NCBI RefSeq assembly: GCF_011764585.1
Contig: NZ_AP022853.1
Coordinates: forward strand, 3,195,501 to 3,259,500
From: Sulfurimicrobium lacus
GTDB taxonomy: Bacteria; Pseudomonadota; Gammaproteobacteria; Burkholderiales; Sulfuricellaceae
Length of the DNA stretch: 64,000 nucleotides
Direction: 5' to 3'
Shown one piece after another: positions 16,904-25,080 of this stretch. Every line of letters starts with the position of its first letter. The first letter of the stretch is position 1. A model generated the notes under the pieces. That model had not been told where the DNA came from and ran no database searches. It was given only the letters and a program-made list of their open reading frames with translations. The position numbers and the translations under genes are program-made.

Positions 16904-19492
16904 TTACCTCAGTAATTCGCGCACGGCAGAGCCGTTACGGGAAAGGACGTTGAGAATGGTTTTTTCTCCGGCGGCCGAATTGAGATAGTCGCCAGCCATG
17001 CCAGGGTCGATGACATTCACGATGCGCACCGATTGCGAGGGCGCAGCGTTAGGCGCTGGCGATACCGCCGGCACCAGGCCACCGTCAGCGAAGGCCAGTC
17101 GTTGCCCACTCCATCGGGGCGCCGATAGGCCACCATTCAAGGCATGCAGGAAATCAACACCGACGCGGCGCACAGCATCCGCCCGCAGCACGTATTCGCC
17201 GGTGGAGAGACGTGCCGGAATGGAGTCACTGGTGGTAGTACCGGGGCCGGTGACATACCCGCCACCAGCGAATCCTGCCCACTTGAAGAGGCCGGAGACC
17301 AAACCGCCCAAGCCGCCCGTGCCGCCTTTGGTCATGCCACCAAAGAGTTCCTCGGCGATCTTCTGCGCGGCGATACGGTTGATGGCCGAGAGCACCGAGC
17401 GGGCAAAATCACCAAACGCGTCGGAGGCCGATTTCGCACCCGACCCGATCTGTTCGAACATCGTCGCGAAGGCGTTCTCGACGTCGCCGTTGATGCGTGT
17501 GGCCACGTCATCGGCCACGGTCTTGAGACCCGCCACTTCCACCTTGAGCCGAGCGACCCGGTTGATGGCTTCCTCTGAACCCGTCGCGGCGGCGAGGGCC
17601 TGCATCTTGGGGATCATGCCTTCCACTTCGGTGGCGGTCTGTTGGTGCACCGTCAGCACCTCGCGCCGCATCTGCGCCTCGGTAATCATCCCGGCATCCT
17701 TCTGCACCTGGAGTTCCCGTTCGCGAATGCTCATGCGGTCGGTGACGTTCTGATACTGGCGTTCGAGTTTTGCCAGTTCCGCCATGTCCGCTTCGACGTT
17801 GATCAGACGGCCGACATCGGCAGCACCCGTGGTGTCGCCCATGCGTTGCAGTTTTTCGATCAGGGGCTGGTATTCGCGTTCGAGGCGGGTCCGGGTGACA
17901 TCGCCGCCGGCCCCGCCACGGATCTCGGCCATGCGGTCGCGCACACGGGCCAACTCGTCCGCCAGTTCCTTCTCGGCCTTGGCCGCAGCATGCGCGTTGG
18001 CGATCTCGACTTCGCCGCGCTTCATGTTGAGCACGGTGATCTCGCCCTCGAGTTTCTTCACCTCGGCTTTGGCGCGCAGGCGCTGCGCTTCATCCTTGCC
18101 GCCGACGGCCACCGCCGATTGCGCGCTCAGTTCCTGCTGCTTTGCCGTGAGTTCCTGGTCGATGGCCTGCTGCTCGATCTGTGTCTTGCGGGCGTAGTAG
18201 TCGCGCACGGACACCAGGCGGTCGTCGAGCGAACGATCGAGGGTTGCTTTCTGAAGATCGAGCCCTTCCTTCAGCACTTTGAATTCGGACTCGGCCTGTG
18301 CTTTGACCACGGCGAGTTTTGCGCCAGTGGCGTCCTTCTCCGCACCCTCGGCGGACTTCTTTTCGCACTTGCCATTGACCCACTGGCCGCCCGACACGAC
18401 GCAGGCGATGCGCTGCATGTCCTCGGTTGGTTTGCCGGTCGGTGACTTCTCGTCCGGACGCTTGGGGCTGGTCAGCGCATCGAGCCGCTGCTTCGACGCC
18501 GCCAGTTCCTGCTCCCATTGCGCGAGGTTCTTCCTGAGCGTTGCCATCGCGCCTTCGTTGAACTTCACATCGAAGGGCATGAACGGCACCGGCGCTTTGC
18601 CGGTATCGACCTTCTTGCGGGTCGAATCGACCAATTCCTGAATGCGCGCGACCTCGTCACGTGCCTGCTTGATTTCGGTCCCGTTGAACAGGAGATTGCC
18701 GACCCCGCCCAGACCCACCCACATAGCCTTCAACTTGCCCGAGTCGTTCGCCGCCTCGCGCATGGCATTCGTGATGTTGATGAGTTCGGGCAGGAAATCG
18801 CGGGCCAGCGTGATGCCAAGTGCCGACGACGAGGCTTTGAGTGCCGTGAGATTGTCGTTGAACGCTTCCGCCGAACGCGCCGTTTCGGTGGTGAGCTTCA
18901 AACCCAGGCGTTCGGCTTCCGCCGTGAGTTGATTGATGCCGGCCGCCCCCTGGTTCAGGAACGGAATCATGTCCATGCCACTCTTGCCGAAGATCTTGAC
19001 GGCAAGCGCTGTCTTGACCGCACCATCTTCCAGATTGGCGAAGACGTTGGCCACCTGCAGCAGCACATCCTCGGTGGACTTCATGCTGCCATCGGCATTC
19101 TTGACGGAGATGCCGAGTGCCTGGAACAGCTGCGCGCCATCACCGATGCCGGTATTGGCCTCGGTGATATTCTGCGACAGGCTCTTGATGCCTTTTTGCA
19201 GCGACTCCAGGCTGACGTCCGACAACTGCGCGGCAAAGCGCAAGGTCGACAGCGCTTCCACCGAGATGCCGATTTTCTGCGAGAGCTTGTTGAGATGATC
19301 GGCCGCGTCGATGGCACCTTTGATCATGGCAGCGAACCCGGCTACCGACAGAGAAACGCCCAGGCCTGCCAGCAGTCCTTTGACCCGGTTCGACTCGTCG
19401 CCGAGTTTGGCGAGGTTGCCGCGAATCGAATCGAAGGCCGATCGGGTTTGATCGACGGCAGTAATCAGCAGTTGTGCGCGGTCTTGGGTCAC
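16904..19492 (-). CDS. Tail tape measure protein
   Basis: 862 aa, the longest gene of the tail block. The N-terminus contains GLGVSLSVAGFAAMIKGAID and ALSTLRFAAQLSDVSLESL, typical of tape measure proteins; the middle is long coiled coil (ADELARVRDRMAEI, LEGEITVLNMKRGEVEI); the C-terminus has a Gly-rich hydrophobic stretch (GGLGGLVSGLFKWAGFAGGG). It sets tail length and is threaded through the tail tube. An odd short insert with two cysteines (VVSGGQWVNGKCEKK) lies between two coiled-coil blocks. Confidence 0.92.
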   Translation of the reverse strand: MTQDRAQLLITAVDQTRSAFDSIRGNLAKLGDESNRVKGLLAGLGVSLSVAGFAAMIKGAIDAADHLNKLSQKIGISVEALSTLRFAAQLSDVSLESLQKGIKSLSQNITEANTGIGDGAQLFQALGISVKNADGSMKSTEDVLLQVANVFANLEDGAVKTALAVKIFGKSGMDMIPFLNQGAAGINQLTAEAERLGLKLTTETARSAEAFNDNLTALKASSSALGITLARDFLPELINITNAMREAANDSGKLKAMWVGLGGVGNLLFNGTEIKQARDEVARIQELVDSTRKKVDTGKAPVPFMPFDVKFNEGAMATLRKNLAQWEQELAASKQRLDALTSPKRPDEKSPTGKPTEDMQRIACVVSGGQWVNGKCEKKSAEGAEKDATGAKLAVVKAQAESEFKVLKEGLDLQKATLDRSLDDRLVSVRDYYARKTQIEQQAIDQELTAKQQELSAQSAVAVGGKDEAQRLRAKAEVKKLEGEITVLNMKRGEVEIANAHAAAKAEKELADELARVRDRMAEIRGGAGGDVTRTRLEREYQPLIEKLQRMGDTTGAADVGRLINVEADMAELAKLERQYQNVTDRMSIRERELQVQKDAGMITEAQMRREVLTVHQQTATEVEGMIPKMQALAAATGSEEAINRVARLKVEVAGLKTVADDVATRINGDVENAFATMFEQIGSGAKSASDAFGDFARSVLSAINRIAAQKIAEELFGGMTKGGTGGLGGLVSGLFKWAGFAGGGYVTGPGTTTSDSIPARLSTGEYVLRADAVRRVGVDFLHALNGGLSAPRWSGQRLAFADGGLVPAVSPAPNAAPSQSVRIVNVIDPGMAGDYLNSAAGEKTILNVLSRNGSAVRELLR

Positions 19493-19506
19493 GGGTGGCT
19501 CGGGTC

Positions 19507-20160
19507 CTAAATCTTGGAGAGTTGCGTTTCAATGGCTCGGGCGAGGACGGGCAACTGGCCCCGTACCACGCCGGCCAGATCGAAGCGCCGTTTCAGCGTC
19601 ACGTTGGGCACCAGGACGGCGATCGGGATTTCCTGGCCGCGCTTCACGCTCTTGGTGCCTGTGCGTTTGCGTTCGGCCCGCTTGAATCGCGCCAGCGACG
19701 ACGCGTTCTCGCGCAGGTTCTCGGCCATCAAGATGACGCGACCGCCCTTCTGAATGAAGTACGCATTGCCGGAACGAATCAGGGCATCAATGACACGTTT
19801 GAAGGCACGCCGACCGATGCGACGACCTTCCTCGGTCAGCGGAATCAGCATCCGCCCGGAGAGGGTTCCGCCCCGGACATGGATACCCAGCCACGGAATC
19901 TTCGAGCCGATGAGAACTGCGGGCAGTTTGTCCTTGTCACGGTCGTAGACCTTGGCGCGCAATGAATTCACGAAGGCCGCTTTCTTGACCGTGAAATCGG
20001 ACTTCATTTTGCTGCGCACGACATCGGCCACCGACTTGCCGCCGGCTTGCATGCCCGTGGCCACAGCCTTGTGAATAGCGGCCTGCTTTTGTCGCGTCCA
20101 GGCCTCGAGCGTGGATTTGTCGAGCAGGCCGGAAGTGGTCAGGGAAATCTTAAGCATCAA
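19507..20160 (-). CDS. Phage protein, DUF6441-like
   Basis: 217 aa, very basic (many Arg/Lys). Features such as GGKSVADVVRSKMKSDF, PWLGIHVRGGTLSG and the Lys/Arg-rich C-terminal third fit DUF6441, a family found between the tail chaperone and tape measure genes. Probably a tail completion or minor tail protein. The second Met (20157) could also be the start. Confidence 0.6.
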   Translation of the reverse strand: MMLKISLTTSGLLDKSTLEAWTRQKQAAIHKAVATGMQAGGKSVADVVRSKMKSDFTVKKAAFVNSLRAKVYDRDKDKLPAVLIGSKIPWLGIHVRGGTLSGRMLIPLTEEGRRIGRRAFKRVIDALIRSGNAYFIQKGGRVILMAENLRENASSLARFKRAERKRTGTKSVKRGQEIPIAVLVPNVTLKRRFDLAGVVRGQLPVLARAIETQLSKI

Positions 20161-20434
20161 GGCGCCTCATGAACTTCTTGATGGCATCGCTGCTGCCTTG
20201 TGCCCCAACACTCACGACCGACAGGAGATTCGCCAGACGCCGCGACTCCTGCCGATCGATTGCGGCGATGAAGGCATCGACCTGCGCCAGGGTGTAATTC
20301 AGGATGCTGGCGTAGGCATGCCCGGCATCAATCAGTCGCTGGACTGCATCGCTCCAGGGATCCTGGCTCCCAGGGTTTGGCTTACCCGCGTCGCCGCCTC
20401 GGTCAGGCTCGGCAGCACGCGCTGGATAAAAAAA
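20150..20434 (-). CDS. Tail assembly chaperone, -1 frameshift extension (GT-like)
   Basis: This open frame has no ATG, GTG or TTG in a position that makes sense, and runs from the T7 slip site to 20150. It would add about 94 residues (YPARAAEPDRGG then LIDAGHAYASILNYTLAQVD) to the zero-frame chaperone, as in lambda G/GT. The helical end (YTLAQVDAFIAAIDRQESRR) is like T-domains that bind the tape measure protein. Overlap with the start of the next gene at 20160 supports that it is translated. Confidence 0.7.
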   Translation of the reverse strand, partial: FFYPARAAEPDRGGDAGKPNPGSQDPWSDAVQRLIDAGHAYASILNYTLAQVDAFIAAIDRQESRRLANLLSVVSVGAQGSSDAIKKFMRRLDA

Positions 20435-20736
20435 TCGGCATTCACCTCGAATACCGCTTCTGCCAAACGCACTGCATCGTCGAGCGCCAGACTCGTCACC
20501 CATTCGGACGGGCGACGACTGGCGATGGCGACCGCGTCGATCACCGCTTCGCCGTGCAGAGCCAGAAGCGCCAGCCAGTCGGGAGAGGCCGACAGACTGG
20601 CCGCCACCGGCTGCACGGCGCGAGCGAAGGCCGGCACGTCGCCGACCCTGAGCGGTGTGAGTTCGAGACGTTCGCAGCCGATGACGAGTGACACCGGCAC
20701 CGGCGGCAGGGCTGCAAAGGTGTCGCTCATCATCAC
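20332..20736 (-). CDS. Tail assembly chaperone, zero-frame (G-like) product
   Basis: 134 aa. Position between the major tail protein and the tape measure gene is that of lambda gpG. It contains LRVGDVPAFARAVQPVAASL, a pattern of tail assembly chaperones. The message carries seven consecutive U in the register U-UUU-UUU at 20434-20428 (codons Asp-Phe-Phe), ideal for -1 slippage. Ribosomes that do not slip end at 20332; those that do make the longer form listed next. Confidence 0.8.
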   Translation of the reverse strand: MMMSDTFAALPPVPVSLVIGCERLELTPLRVGDVPAFARAVQPVAASLSASPDWLALLALHGEAVIDAVAIASRRPSEWVTSLALDDAVRLAEAVFEVNADFFIQRVLPSLTEAATRVSQTLGARIPGAMQSSD

Positions 20737-21467
20737 AACAGGACGATGCGGCCAAACTGGCCAAGCGCGCCCGCAGCCGCCTTGGTCAGATCAGCCAACA
20801 CTTGACCGGAGAGTTCGAACTTCATCAGGTCCGCGCTGATAACCGACAAGTCCTTCGCCGGATTGATGGCCACCCGGTAGAGGTCGATCACGACTTCCTT
20901 GTTGGCGTCCGCCGTGTTCAAACCTTCGAAGCGAACCCAACGCTCGGGCAGAGGCTGCGTAAACATCGCTGTGACGCTGGCAGCCCCATAGCTGTAACTG
21001 GCCGCGATGGCTCCCGTGACGCCGGTGATGTCAGTAAACATGATCGAACCGTGCTTGGCGTTGACCGTGTATTTGCCCGCCGCCACGGTGGTCGCTCCTG
21101 CCTTCACCACGACTGTGGAGACGTTTTGCTTGCCGAGCAGATAGAGCTTGCTGAGTTCCGCCGCCGCGATCACCGGCTCGTCGGTCACCGTGCCCGTGGT
21201 CACGGTCGTGGTGGAGCCGTAAAGGGCGAGTTCCAGGTTCGACTGGATGAGTTCTTCCAGGGTGCAGGCAAACTCGCCCTTCTTGGTCTTGATGAGTTGA
21301 AGATCGGTCAGTCGCTGGCCGGATTGGGATTCCTGATGCTCCAGGGTTTCGACCGAGAGTGACACCTTGAGGTCGGGGACGTTGCCGACGAAGGTGAGGC
21401 CTTGCGGATTGCCGCTGGTGTCACGCGAACCGATGAATACGCGTCCTTGTCCAGAGAAATAGGTCAT
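20733..21467 (-). CDS. Major tail tube protein
   Basis: 244 aa. It has the layout of siphophage tail tube subunits: an N-terminal strand (YFSGQGRVFIGSRD), KVSLSVETLEHQESQSG, a central Thr/Val-rich beta region, and PAKDLSVISADLMKFELSGQ near the C-terminus. Position just before the chaperone genes fits. It polymerises to form the tail tube. Confidence 0.85.
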   Translation of the reverse strand: MTYFSGQGRVFIGSRDTSGNPQGLTFVGNVPDLKVSLSVETLEHQESQSGQRLTDLQLIKTKKGEFACTLEELIQSNLELALYGSTTTVTTGTVTDEPVIAAAELSKLYLLGKQNVSTVVVKAGATTVAAGKYTVNAKHGSIMFTDITGVTGAIAASYSYGAASVTAMFTQPLPERWVRFEGLNTADANKEVVIDLYRVAINPAKDLSVISADLMKFELSGQVLADLTKAAAGALGQFGRIVLL

Positions 21468-21473
21468 GTGGTG

Positions 21474-21674
21474 TTACTCCTTGGTTGAGGGAATCGGAGA
21501 TGCGGGGGTTGCTTCGTTGTGGCGCGAGCGCCGGGGCTCGGCAGACGTGGCGGCCTGGCCAACGCCGTGCTCGATGAGCCAATTCGCCGTGCCGTCATCG
21601 ACATCGATGATGGTTCCAACGTCATGCTCGACGCCGGCATGGGTGTGGATCTTGAGAAGTTCAATTTGCGACAT
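21474..21674 (-). CDS. Small phage protein next to major tail gene
   Basis: 66 aa from ATG 21674, preceded by AAGGATAAC. The sequence IHTHAGVEHDVGTIIDVDDG followed by ANWLIEHGVGQ is seen in short phage proteins encoded beside tail or head completion genes (DUF7210-like). Function unknown. Confidence 0.65.
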   Translation of the reverse strand: MSQIELLKIHTHAGVEHDVGTIIDVDDGTANWLIEHGVGQAATSAEPRRSRHNEATPASPIPSTKE

Positions 21675-21678
21675 GGGG

Positions 21679-22119
21679 TTATCCTTTCTGGGTGAGGTCG
21701 TGGGCCAGCGTGCGGTAGGTGACGCGGTAGCGGGATGGCAGTGCCGCCACGTCCATGTCGGAGTCGTCTTGCTGCCAGTCGGTGTCGGTTTCTTCCATCC
21801 CCAGCGCCAGGCCACTGAGGGTTACGTCGGCCAACAGCGCGGCGTGTGCGGCGGTCATCAGGCGATCTACTACGGGCTCAGGGAGTTCCGTCGCTGTTCC
21901 CGTTGCCAGCGCCACGATGCGAATCACCAGTTCCCGCTCGGTACGATCATTGACGCGGCGTACCGCTTCCGATTCTGGGAAGACAAGGAGCGCAGGCATT
22001 TGCGCCCGATCGGACGGCACAGTGGGCTGGCGACGGATCGTCGCTCCCTGTGCCGAGGCAACAGGGGAGAGCCTCGCCACCACGGTTTGAATGATCTGTT
22101 CCCGGATGCTTTGCATCAC
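21679..22119 (-). CDS. Tail terminator-like (minor tail U-like) protein
   Basis: 146 aa; ATG 22119 or 22116, overlapping the upstream stop. The pattern REQIIQTVVARLSPV at the N-terminus and RYRVTYRTLAHDL near the end resembles lambda gpU-type tail terminators, which cap the tail tube before head joining. Gene order (head-tail joining, terminator, tail tube) supports this. Confidence 0.65.
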   Translation of the reverse strand: MMQSIREQIIQTVVARLSPVASAQGATIRRQPTVPSDRAQMPALLVFPESEAVRRVNDRTERELVIRIVALATGTATELPEPVVDRLMTAAHAALLADVTLSGLALGMEETDTDWQQDDSDMDVAALPSRYRVTYRTLAHDLTQKG

Positions 22120-22394
22120 AACCTCGACAAGGTTGCTACCGACTCGGAACCATCCCGAATCTGGCGCACTTCGCGCACCCGGTAGGACTGGCCAGCGATC
22201 TCTACCGCATCGCCCTGGCTCAGCGTCAGACGCTCGCTCGGGTATTCGATCTGGTAGTCACGTGAGAGCGCCAGCCCATCAAGCACACTGTCATCCGGCG
22301 CACGAAACGCCGCCTGCACCGTGACCGCACCCACCTTTACGGTGGTCAGCAGTCCGCAGCGCGCGGCAGCGTCGTACAGGTCGGCGACGTTCAT
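22116..22394 (-). CDS. Head-tail joining protein, FII-like
   Basis: 92 aa from ATG 22394. Small, beta-rich, ending SYRVREVRQIRDGSESVATL, similar to head-tail connectors placed directly after the major capsid gene in lambda-like phages. Overlaps the next gene by ATGA. Likely attaches the tail to the portal/gpW neck. Confidence 0.65.
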   Translation of the reverse strand: MNVADLYDAAARCGLLTTVKVGAVTVQAAFRAPDDSVLDGLALSRDYQIEYPSERLTLSQGDAVEIAGQSYRVREVRQIRDGSESVATLSRL

Positions 22395-22399
22395 CGGTG

Positions 22400-23404
22400 T
22401 CAGGCCGCTGTGAGCTTCACCAGCACACCCGGGCGATGGCACATCGGCAGCGGATTCGCTTGGGTATGCAGATCGGTGCCGCGATCGAACTTGCGGGGTT
22501 CCTGCTTGGCGTACAGCGGCTGGCCCAGTGTGTTCGCGGTTTCGTTGAAATCAGCCGGTGCAAAGTAGGTGCTGAAGGTGTCCACCGTGCCGATCGGGAA
22601 GCAATGTGCTTCACCCGCCGCGATGAAGCGACGCGTCGCACCCGTGGCATCCGTAGCCTGGCCGCGATACTCCTCGAAGGTCACGCCACCGAAGGTGAAA
22701 CCGGCACGCATGTCGTTGATCAGCACGGCACCTTGCTGCCAGTACGTGTAAGCGTCCTTCACCTTGGCGTGGTCGGTCAGGGCATCGAAGAACTCCGGCG
22801 AGCACAGGCAGTGGATGCCGGTCATGAACTCACCTTTAAGGTTGTCCTCGAGGTGGCGCAGCACATCGGCGCACTTCTTCTTGACGTTAGTGCCGGCGAC
22901 GGCGAGTTCGAAATTGACCGTGGCCGGAGTGATGCCGAACTCGTCGTAGAGGTCGTAGATCACCGAGCCATCGGCATCCAGAATGACGCCCTTGAGCGCG
23001 CCCATACGCAGGTGCTCCAGTGTGATCGAATGCTTGTTGCGCATGGTTTCCAGATGCCGCGCCATGACACCGGCCACGGACTCCATCTCGGTTTCCGAGC
23101 CGAAGGCGCGGATGCCCTGGACTTCCTCGGGCAACACCACATCGTCGTGCGGGATGTGGGGAATGACGAAGGATCGCACGGTGCGCTTGCCACGTGCGCC
23201 AACCGTGCCGGGCGACCCCGGCGGCATCGAGGGCAGCAGGTTGAGCACCCCGTTTTGCTCTTCGACGATGACCTGCCGGGTGCGCACGGGTTTGGCCGGA
23301 AACAGGTTGAGTGCTTCCATGCGACCGTAGCGGTTGGGAATGATATTGATGGCGGACGTGAGGGCCGCCATCGAGAAAGCCGGGGTGTTGAACACATTGT
23401 TCAT
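22400..23404 (-). CDS. Major capsid protein, lambda gpE family
   Basis: 334 aa from ATG 23404 behind AAGGAAATC. Motifs of the gpE family are clear: FNTPAFSMAALTSAIN, PNRYGRMEALNLFP, RSFVIPHIPHDDVVLPEEVQ, and a C-terminal GEAHCFPIGTVDTFSTYFAP. It has the HK97-type capsid fold by family knowledge. The gene follows the decoration protein and S49 protease, as in lambda. Confidence 0.93.
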   Translation of the reverse strand: MNNVFNTPAFSMAALTSAINIIPNRYGRMEALNLFPAKPVRTRQVIVEEQNGVLNLLPSMPPGSPGTVGARGKRTVRSFVIPHIPHDDVVLPEEVQGIRAFGSETEMESVAGVMARHLETMRNKHSITLEHLRMGALKGVILDADGSVIYDLYDEFGITPATVNFELAVAGTNVKKKCADVLRHLEDNLKGEFMTGIHCLCSPEFFDALTDHAKVKDAYTYWQQGAVLINDMRAGFTFGGVTFEEYRGQATDATGATRRFIAAGEAHCFPIGTVDTFSTYFAPADFNETANTLGQPLYAKQEPRKFDRGTDLHTQANPLPMCHRPGVLVKLTAA

Positions 23405-23417
23405 GGTGATGATTTCC

Positions 23418-23798
23418 TTAGGCGGATTGACGGATGAGGATGCCGCGCGCTTCGAGGGCGGCGATGGCTGCAGCCTTCTGCTCGGCGGCAATGCCGGCAG
23501 GCCAGGCCACGGCGTGCGAAGCAACGATGGCGTGCCGAGCGAGCAGCAAGGCGTCGTCGCGCTGGATCAGAGTGGCATCGATCGCACCCAGCAGAATGCC
23601 AGCGACGTCTTCGGTGCCATCAGTGGCGACCGGATCAAAGCGCTTCAGCTTGCCGGTGGCCGTGACGCGGCCGACGACTGCACCGAGTTCTAGGTTCTGC
23701 CCGGATGCGACGGTGACCTGCTCGCGGGAGTAGTTGAGGCAATCCTCTTCGTACTTCAGGAGATTGCCGAGATTGAGGGGTTCGTTGATGGCATTCAT
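23418..23798 (-). CDS. Head decoration protein, lambda gpD-like
   Basis: 126 aa. N-terminal NLLKYEEDCLNYSREQVTVA and ELGAVVGRVTATGKLKRFDP are typical of gpD-like trimeric decoration proteins that stabilise expanded capsids. It lies between the scaffold/protease and major capsid genes in the expected order. Confidence 0.88.
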   Translation of the reverse strand: MNAINEPLNLGNLLKYEEDCLNYSREQVTVASGQNLELGAVVGRVTATGKLKRFDPVATDGTEDVAGILLGAIDATLIQRDDALLLARHAIVASHAVAWPAGIAAEQKAAAIAALEARGILIRQSA

Positions 23799-23801
23799 GG
23801 G

Positions 23802-24191
23802 TCAGTCCTTTCCTGTGAGTTTCTTGACGGCTTTCATGAGCAGGTTTTGCTCGGGAGATGCCGCCGTGGTGGCTGCATCGGGATGGATCACCGAAGTGAT
23901 CTCGGGGCTCTCGGCACGCGAGGCCAGCAAGACCCGTCGCACTTGAGATTCGCTGGCGCCTTCGGCGAGGAAGGTCGCAATGCGCTGCGGCTGACCTGCC
24001 AGTTGGCAGAGTTCCGCAATCGCCAGAGCATCGGCGCGGGCCGCCTGAGTCGCGGTTTTGACGGCATCGTCGACAACGTCATCGGTCGTCGCTGTGGACG
24101 ACGATTCGGCCGTCGATTCGGCAGGCGATTGCGTCGGTGGAAGAGTCGGTGCTTCGGGTGCAACGGGGACGTCGGGTGTTTCGAGTTTCAT
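23802..24191 (-). CDS. Nested scaffold protein (Nu3-like), internal start in the S49 gene
   Basis: 129 aa. An in-frame ATG at 24191 is preceded by GGAGATTCCT, a proper ribosome binding site, exactly at the junction between protease and scaffold. The product is acidic, rich in Ser/Thr/Ala and ends in a basic helix (LLMKAVKKLTGKD), as scaffolds do. Lambda makes Nu3 from gene C in the same way. Confidence 0.7.
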   Translation of the reverse strand: MKLETPDVPVAPEAPTLPPTQSPAESTAESSSTATTDDVVDDAVKTATQAARADALAIAELCQLAGQPQRIATFLAEGASESQVRRVLLASRAESPEITSVIHPDAATTAASPEQNLLMKAVKKLTGKD

Positions 24192-25079
24192 AGGAATCTC
24201 CAGTTGAGATGGCGCGGAAACGGACAGGCTGTGGGCCGCCGCATTCCGCGAGCGACGTGCCGTGAGAAACGAACTAAAGTCAGCGAGGACGGTATCGAAG
24301 CTGCCTTGCGCATCGGCGAGCCCTGCAGTCACGGCTTCGGGGCCGAAGTACAGGCCGGCTTGGGTGGAGCGAACGAAACGTGATTCGAGGTTGCGCATCA
24401 CTGCCACGTGATCGACGAAGATGCCGTAGAGCCGGTCCACCTCGGTCTGCAGTCGTGCAGAAGCCTCTTTGTCCAGCGGTTGGTGGGGCGAAAAATCGTT
24501 CTTCTGGTCGCCGGCAGTGATGGCGGTGTAGCGATAGCCCTCCTGAGCGTCACGCGCCGACTGATCGACGTGCATGGCGATGACGCCAATCGAGCCGACC
24601 CCGGCGGTCTGCGTCACATAAACCCGCGACGCCGCTGAGGCAATGGCGTAGGCCGCCGAGAATGCCGAGTCAGAGGCAATCGACCAGACCGGTTTCACCG
24701 CATCGACGGCACGCACCCGCCCGGCGAGTTCGAACACGCCACCGGCTTCACCACCGGGGGAATCCACATCGAGCAGGATGCCGGTGACACTCGGGTCGGC
24801 CAGGGCAGCGTCGAGCATCGCGCTGATCTCGCCATAGGACGTGAGCCCGGACGCCGCTTCCATGCCGAGCGAGCGCCGAACCAGCGTGCCGTAGACGGGA
24901 ATCACGGCAATGCCGGGCGGCGCATCGGGAAGACCACGTGGCGGCGGAATCGGCAGGCCGGCTGATGGTGATGGCCAGCCGATCCGATCACCCAACACCG
25001 CCAGGATGATGTCGAGTTTGGAACGGGCGACAAGGAGCGGCGTCCCGTACAGACGGGACGCCAGGTGCGGTAGCTGCAT
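23802..25079 (-). CDS. S49-family capsid maturation protease with scaffold C-terminus
   Basis: 425 aa from ATG 25079. A ClpP-like S49 fold is seen: IAVIPVYGTLVRR, GILLDVDSPGGEAGGVFELA, SDSAFSAAYAIASAA with the catalytic Ser, and TAGVGSIGVIAMH. After a Pro/Thr/Ser-rich linker (VPVAPEAPTLPPTQSP) the last ~130 residues are the scaffold region, also made separately from an internal start. It cleaves scaffold and capsid proteins during head assembly, like lambda gpC. Confidence 0.92.
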   Translation of the reverse strand: MQLPHLASRLYGTPLLVARSKLDIILAVLGDRIGWPSPSAGLPIPPPRGLPDAPPGIAVIPVYGTLVRRSLGMEAASGLTSYGEISAMLDAALADPSVTGILLDVDSPGGEAGGVFELAGRVRAVDAVKPVWSIASDSAFSAAYAIASAASRVYVTQTAGVGSIGVIAMHVDQSARDAQEGYRYTAITAGDQKNDFSPHQPLDKEASARLQTEVDRLYGIFVDHVAVMRNLESRFVRSTQAGLYFGPEAVTAGLADAQGSFDTVLADFSSFLTARRSRNAAAHSLSVSAPSQLEIPMKLETPDVPVAPEAPTLPPTQSPAESTAESSSTATTDDVVDDAVKTATQAARADALAIAELCQLAGQPQRIATFLAEGASESQVRRVLLASRAESPEITSVIHPDAATTAASPEQNLLMKAVKKLTGKD

Positions 25080-25080
25080 T

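Noticed and set aside
22397-23437. + strand open frame opposite the capsid gene
   Set aside because: Antisense of the major capsid gene, no coding-like motifs.
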